Assembly: GCA_032622095.1 (NCBI GenBank)
Contig: CP136064.1
Location: 126,095,605-126,159,604 of the forward strand
From: Siphonodentalium dalli
Taxonomy: Eukaryota; Mollusca; Scaphopoda; Gadilida; Siphonodentaliidae
DNA: 64,000 bases
Direction of reading: 5' to 3'
Positions within the stretch are counted from its first letter, which is position 1; the number at the start of each line of letters is the position of its first letter. The notes under the pieces are model-generated. The model was not told the DNA's origin and did not search any database. It saw only the letters and a program-made list of their open reading frames with translations. Made by a program: the position numbers and the translations under genes. This document shows positions 60,659-64,000 of the stretch, one piece after another.

Positions 60659-62011
60659 TTGAATATGGAAAAAAGACATTTCTTATCCAAAACACTTACT
60701 GAGGTGATAGATAACTCTGGACAACGAGTAACAAAATCTGACGACCTTGTCGAAACCACAAAAACTTTTTACCAAGAACTATATTCAGCAAAAGCTTCTG
60801 CCAATAGCACTAACTGTAATAATATCCCAAACAATCTTATTTTCCCGACACTATCCGAGGAACAAAGCTCCTCAATAGAAGGTCCCATCAGTTACGATGA
60901 GTTGACGCAATCGCTCAGTAAATCCAAAAATGGGAAGTCGCCTAGACCGGACGGTTATAGCACAGAGTTTTTCAAATTCTTCTGGAAAGACTTAGGCCAT
61001 TTTGTTTTAAACGCACTGAACAACTCATTTGATCGACAGGAACTATCCATCACACAAAAACAAGGCATTATTACGCTGATTCCAAAGAAAAACAAAGCGA
61101 GGCAATATCTTAAAAATTGGCGCCCGATCACATTGTTGAATATTTCGTACAAATTGGCGTCTGCGTGTATAGCAAATAGACTAAAGAAAGTTCTTCCTGG
61201 CATCATCAGCCGGGACCAATCAGGTTTCTTGCCAGAAAGATTTATTGGCGATAACACCAGACTAATATACGATTTAATTCACGAAACCAACTTTCAACAT
61301 AAACCAGGCATGCTACTTCTTATAGATTTCGAAAAAGCTTTCTACTCTGTGTCCTGGTCCTTCATCGAAAATTGCTTTTCAAAATTCGGTTTTGGAGAGT
61401 CGATTAAAAGATGGATTAGAATCTTCTATAGAAATATACAGTCAGCTGTTTTAGTGAACGGACATATCTCACGTTTTTTCCAACCTTCTAGAGGATGTAG
61501 GCAGGGCGAACCTGTCTCCCCTTATATTTTTTTGCTCTGCGCGGAAGTGTTTGCCACAATGATCAGGGAAAACAAAAACATAAGGGGGATAACTCTCGGC
61601 ATGACAGAATATAAAATAAACCAATACGCGGACGATACCACACTGATCCTTGATGGTAGCGAAACTAGTCTTCGGGAGGCTTTAAATATACTGGACTCAG
61701 TCGAAATAATTGGTCTCAAGATAAACATAGACAAATGTCAAATAGTCTGGTTAGGGCCGAAGAAAGCCTGTTCGTCATTACCAATACCTGATTGCCGCAT
61801 CCCCATATCCAGTGAATTTAGCCTCTTAGGCATAAACTTTAGCACAAATTTGTCAAACATTTTAGATATTAACTACGCTAAAAAAATGGATGAAATCAAG
61901 GAAACACTGGGCAAATGGAATCACAGATTATTAACTCCTCTGGGAAAAATAGTAGTAATCAAATCAACGATTATCCCAAAAACTCGTTCATCTCTTTACT
62001 TCTCTTCCTAA
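60659..62011 (+). pseudogene. LINE reverse transcriptase domain (L1/Tx1 type)
   Basis: 450 codons open, first codon TTG, so this is an internal frame and not a true start. RT landmarks in order: NGKSPRPDGY at 91-100, GIITLIPKKNK at 136-146, NWRPITLLN at 153-161, DQSGFLPERFIGDN at 186-199, motif A LLIDFEKAFYSV at 220-231 with the catalytic Asp kept at 223, RGCRQGEPVSPYIF at 278-291, YADD at 323-326 intact, and GLKINIDKCQIVWLG near 352-366. The second aspartate usual in AFD of motif A is Tyr here. The frame is lost at 62011, and downstream parts lie in other frames, so the protein is not made whole. Confidence 0.92.
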
Positions 62012-63066
62012 TCCAGGGGCAAAATTTATTACTGACTTAAACAGCCTCATGTTAAAATTCATTTGGAATGGAAAACGTGACAGAATAAAGCGTAGTCAAA
62101 TTTACCAACCATATGAGACTTGCGGGTTGCGAATGGTCAATGTAACTCTTTTTATCGACTCAATGAAAATAAGTTGGATCCGAAGAATGTTAACGTCAGA
62201 CAGTAGCTGGACTGGATTAGCACCTACCAATATATTATCTGATCCTTTATTTTCAACATATGGACAAAAATATCTTAAATCAGTCGAACATACAATTCGA
62301 AATTTATTTTGGAGGGACGTGGTAAAAGCGTGGCGCAACTTTCCGCTAAAGCATATCAGCAACAAAATATAAAAACACAAACACTTTGGAACAATGACAA
62401 TATCATAATCAACGAGAGGTGCTTGAACATCAATGAGTGGAGAAAGAAAGGAATTGTTTTTATCAATGACCTGTATGACGAGAGAGGTAATTTGGTGACA
62501 GTGACATTGCATGGATTACATAGACAAATAATTAAACTTGACTATAACAGTGACCAGGAAGTCAAAATAGTAGAACGTCCAATAATTCCAGAGAATATAT
62601 CAATCTTGTTACGGAATAAAAGTGGGGGCAAATTTGTTTATGACACTTTTTTATCAATGGTTAAAACTCAAACATCATCTGCAAAGAATAAATGGGAAAA
62701 CGAATTAAATACAGATATTCCATGGAAACAGACCTTCTCCGCGCCCTTCTTCCATTTAATGGATACAACATACCGTTAGTTTCAATACAGAATTTTGACT
62801 AGAATACTAGGAACAAACAAAATTTAAAAAAATATGAAACTACGATCTGACGGACTATGTCAAAGATGCCATAGCTATGAAGAAACGATATCTCATATTT
62901 TCTACAATTGCCCCACTGTACGCTCTTTCCTGGTAGACACACAACAATGGCTGTCTAAACATAATTTAAACCTCGATCTGACAAAGAAAAACATAATTCT
63001 TGGAACACATTCGCAGACACAGACGAATAACGAAACTGAATACCTTTTACTACTTACAATTATTAA

Positions 63067-63649
63067 AGGGGTACTGTACGCCAAATGTTGTTGTTGGTTT
63101 CTATAGTCTCCGAGTCGGAGAATAAGGTAACAATTTTTTCATTATTTGAAAGTCTGTTGAGTACGAAGTAGTGTTTCGGATGACAAATTTACCGGAATGC
63201 AAAAATACAAATTGTCGTTGTCGAGTAATGTTTGTACAGTTTTCAACCAAATGAATCAAATAAAAGTTATATTATAGGCATACTAGTCCCATATAATCAT
63301 TTAAGTTATTGTATCGTCGCTAGTCAGTGAGTGGCTTGAGTGTTCTCTCCGTATCATCATAATATTTTAAGCGATCGTGTGTGCGATCGGTTTAACAATC
63401 CAATATCCCTCAATTACTTTATTTGATTACGCAAATTCGTAATTTAATTGACGCCATTTTATGGGTCCAGTCATAAATTCAATTTATATCAAATTATTAA
63501 CTTTTAAATTATTAAATTTTAAGATAGCCTATTAACCTGAGCGTTTACAAAATACATCTTCGACTCAAATTACTTATGTTTCTATATATTATCGATATTA
63601 GATCGTTGTTGTCACCGGAAATTTAATGAAAATGGCGTACAGTACCCAT
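63067..63649. mobile_element. TTAA-flanked MITE nested in the LINE
   Basis: 583 bp with ends AGGGGTACTGTACGCC and its near inverse GGCGTACAGTACCCAT, flanked by TTAA at 63063-63066 and 63650-63653. The LINE protein pattern stops at the left TTAA and resumes at the right one. TTAA duplication is typical of piggyBac-type elements. It differs from the 23230 element beyond the first few bases. No coding capacity. Confidence 0.9.
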
Positions 63650-63805
63650 TTAAGTACTAACTGTACAAAACCAAATTTAACCCCGATAAATTGACCATTA
63701 AATCGCTTTTCCTGGATATCGAGAGAAGATACCACGCAGGCAGATATATAGCACTTCAGCGCGATCAAATGCAAACATTCCAAAATGAATGGGAACACAT
63801 TAAAC

Positions 63806-64000
63806 CTTTAAAGGCACATGAGGCCTTAGTTGTCGAAAATATTCATATTTGTTCCAATCACCGTAAACAGAAAAACATTAAAACGCATACAGTTTCGTTC
63901 ATATATACCATGACCATCGCGTAAACAGCATGTTATCATAAAGATTTACTATATTTTACCTAAGCAAGAGCCTGGTTGTGTTACAGAAGACAACACAATG
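63806..64000 (+). repeat. Dispersed repeat family TTAAAGGCAC, copy 3 (runs off the window)
   Basis: Matches the first about 195 bp of 10612-11112 with few differences, up to the last base of the window (GAAGACAACACAATG). It starts exactly where the LINE sequence ends. Confidence 0.88.

Larger units (their letters stand above)
60480..63805 (+). mobile_element. L1/Tx1-like LINE relic
   Basis: Starts inside the endonuclease-RT linker (GRGFWKFNNSLLFNKDYQS, about 60511-60567). It jumps near 60650 to YFLNMEKRHF, losing the usual intervening linker. It then runs through RT (60659-62011) and C-terminal pieces at 62049-62372, 62309-62779 and 62834-63066. After the TTAA MITE (63067-63649) it resumes with FNPDKLTIKSLF and QMQTFQNEWEHI to about 63800. 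It is truncated at 5-prime with several frameshifts and stops. Confidence 0.88.

Overview
This is animal nuclear DNA, most likely from a marine invertebrate and possibly a lophotrochozoan such as a mollusc. I cannot name the species. The evidence is an intron-free gene for an animal-specific FAM43-like PTB-domain protein, spliced exons with GT-AG borders, low gene density, and a dense mix of degenerate non-LTR retrotransposons (LINEs), short inverted-repeat DNA transposons (MITEs), minisatellites and AT-rich sequence. There are no operons, rRNA, convincing tRNA or CRISPR arrays. Most open frames are chance frames or lie in repeats.

Layout. 0-3 kb: minisatellites and a foldback element. 3.06-4.25 kb: the one confident host gene (FAM43-like). 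5-7.9 kb: three palindromic or long-TIR elements. 8.4-9.0 kb: three exons that join in frame across two very short introns and encode the start of a predicted type II membrane protein. 9.8-17.2 kb: a TIR element, a dispersed repeat, a MITE split by a LINE fragment, a second LINE remnant and a hAT element with a BED-finger relic. 19.9-25.2 kb: a retroposed insert with 31-bp target duplications, a 1-kb hAT-like element, a 9-bp minisatellite, a TTAA-flanked MITE, an exon-like frame on the minus strand, and a second, inverted copy of the BED-finger hAT element. 26.5-38.2 kb: minisatellites and head-to-tail repeat arrays rich in AGGTCA half-sites, a long GA tract, and mariner-like and Harbinger-like MITEs. 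38-60 kb: sparse sequence with LINE ORF1-like and ORF2-like debris. 60.5-63.8 kb: a long L1/Tx1-like LINE relic, itself interrupted by a TTAA-flanked MITE.

The main biology is transposon nesting. Target-site duplications read directly from the sequence assign several elements: 8 bp for hAT-like, TTAA for piggyBac-like, TA for mariner-like, TAA for Harbinger-like, and 31 bp for a retroposed copy. I see no new multi-gene system. The most useful leads are the unannotated spliced gene at 8.4-9.0 kb, the exon-like frame at 23.9-24.2 kb, the paired hAT copies, and the nuclear-receptor-like half-site array at 31.6-34.8 kb.
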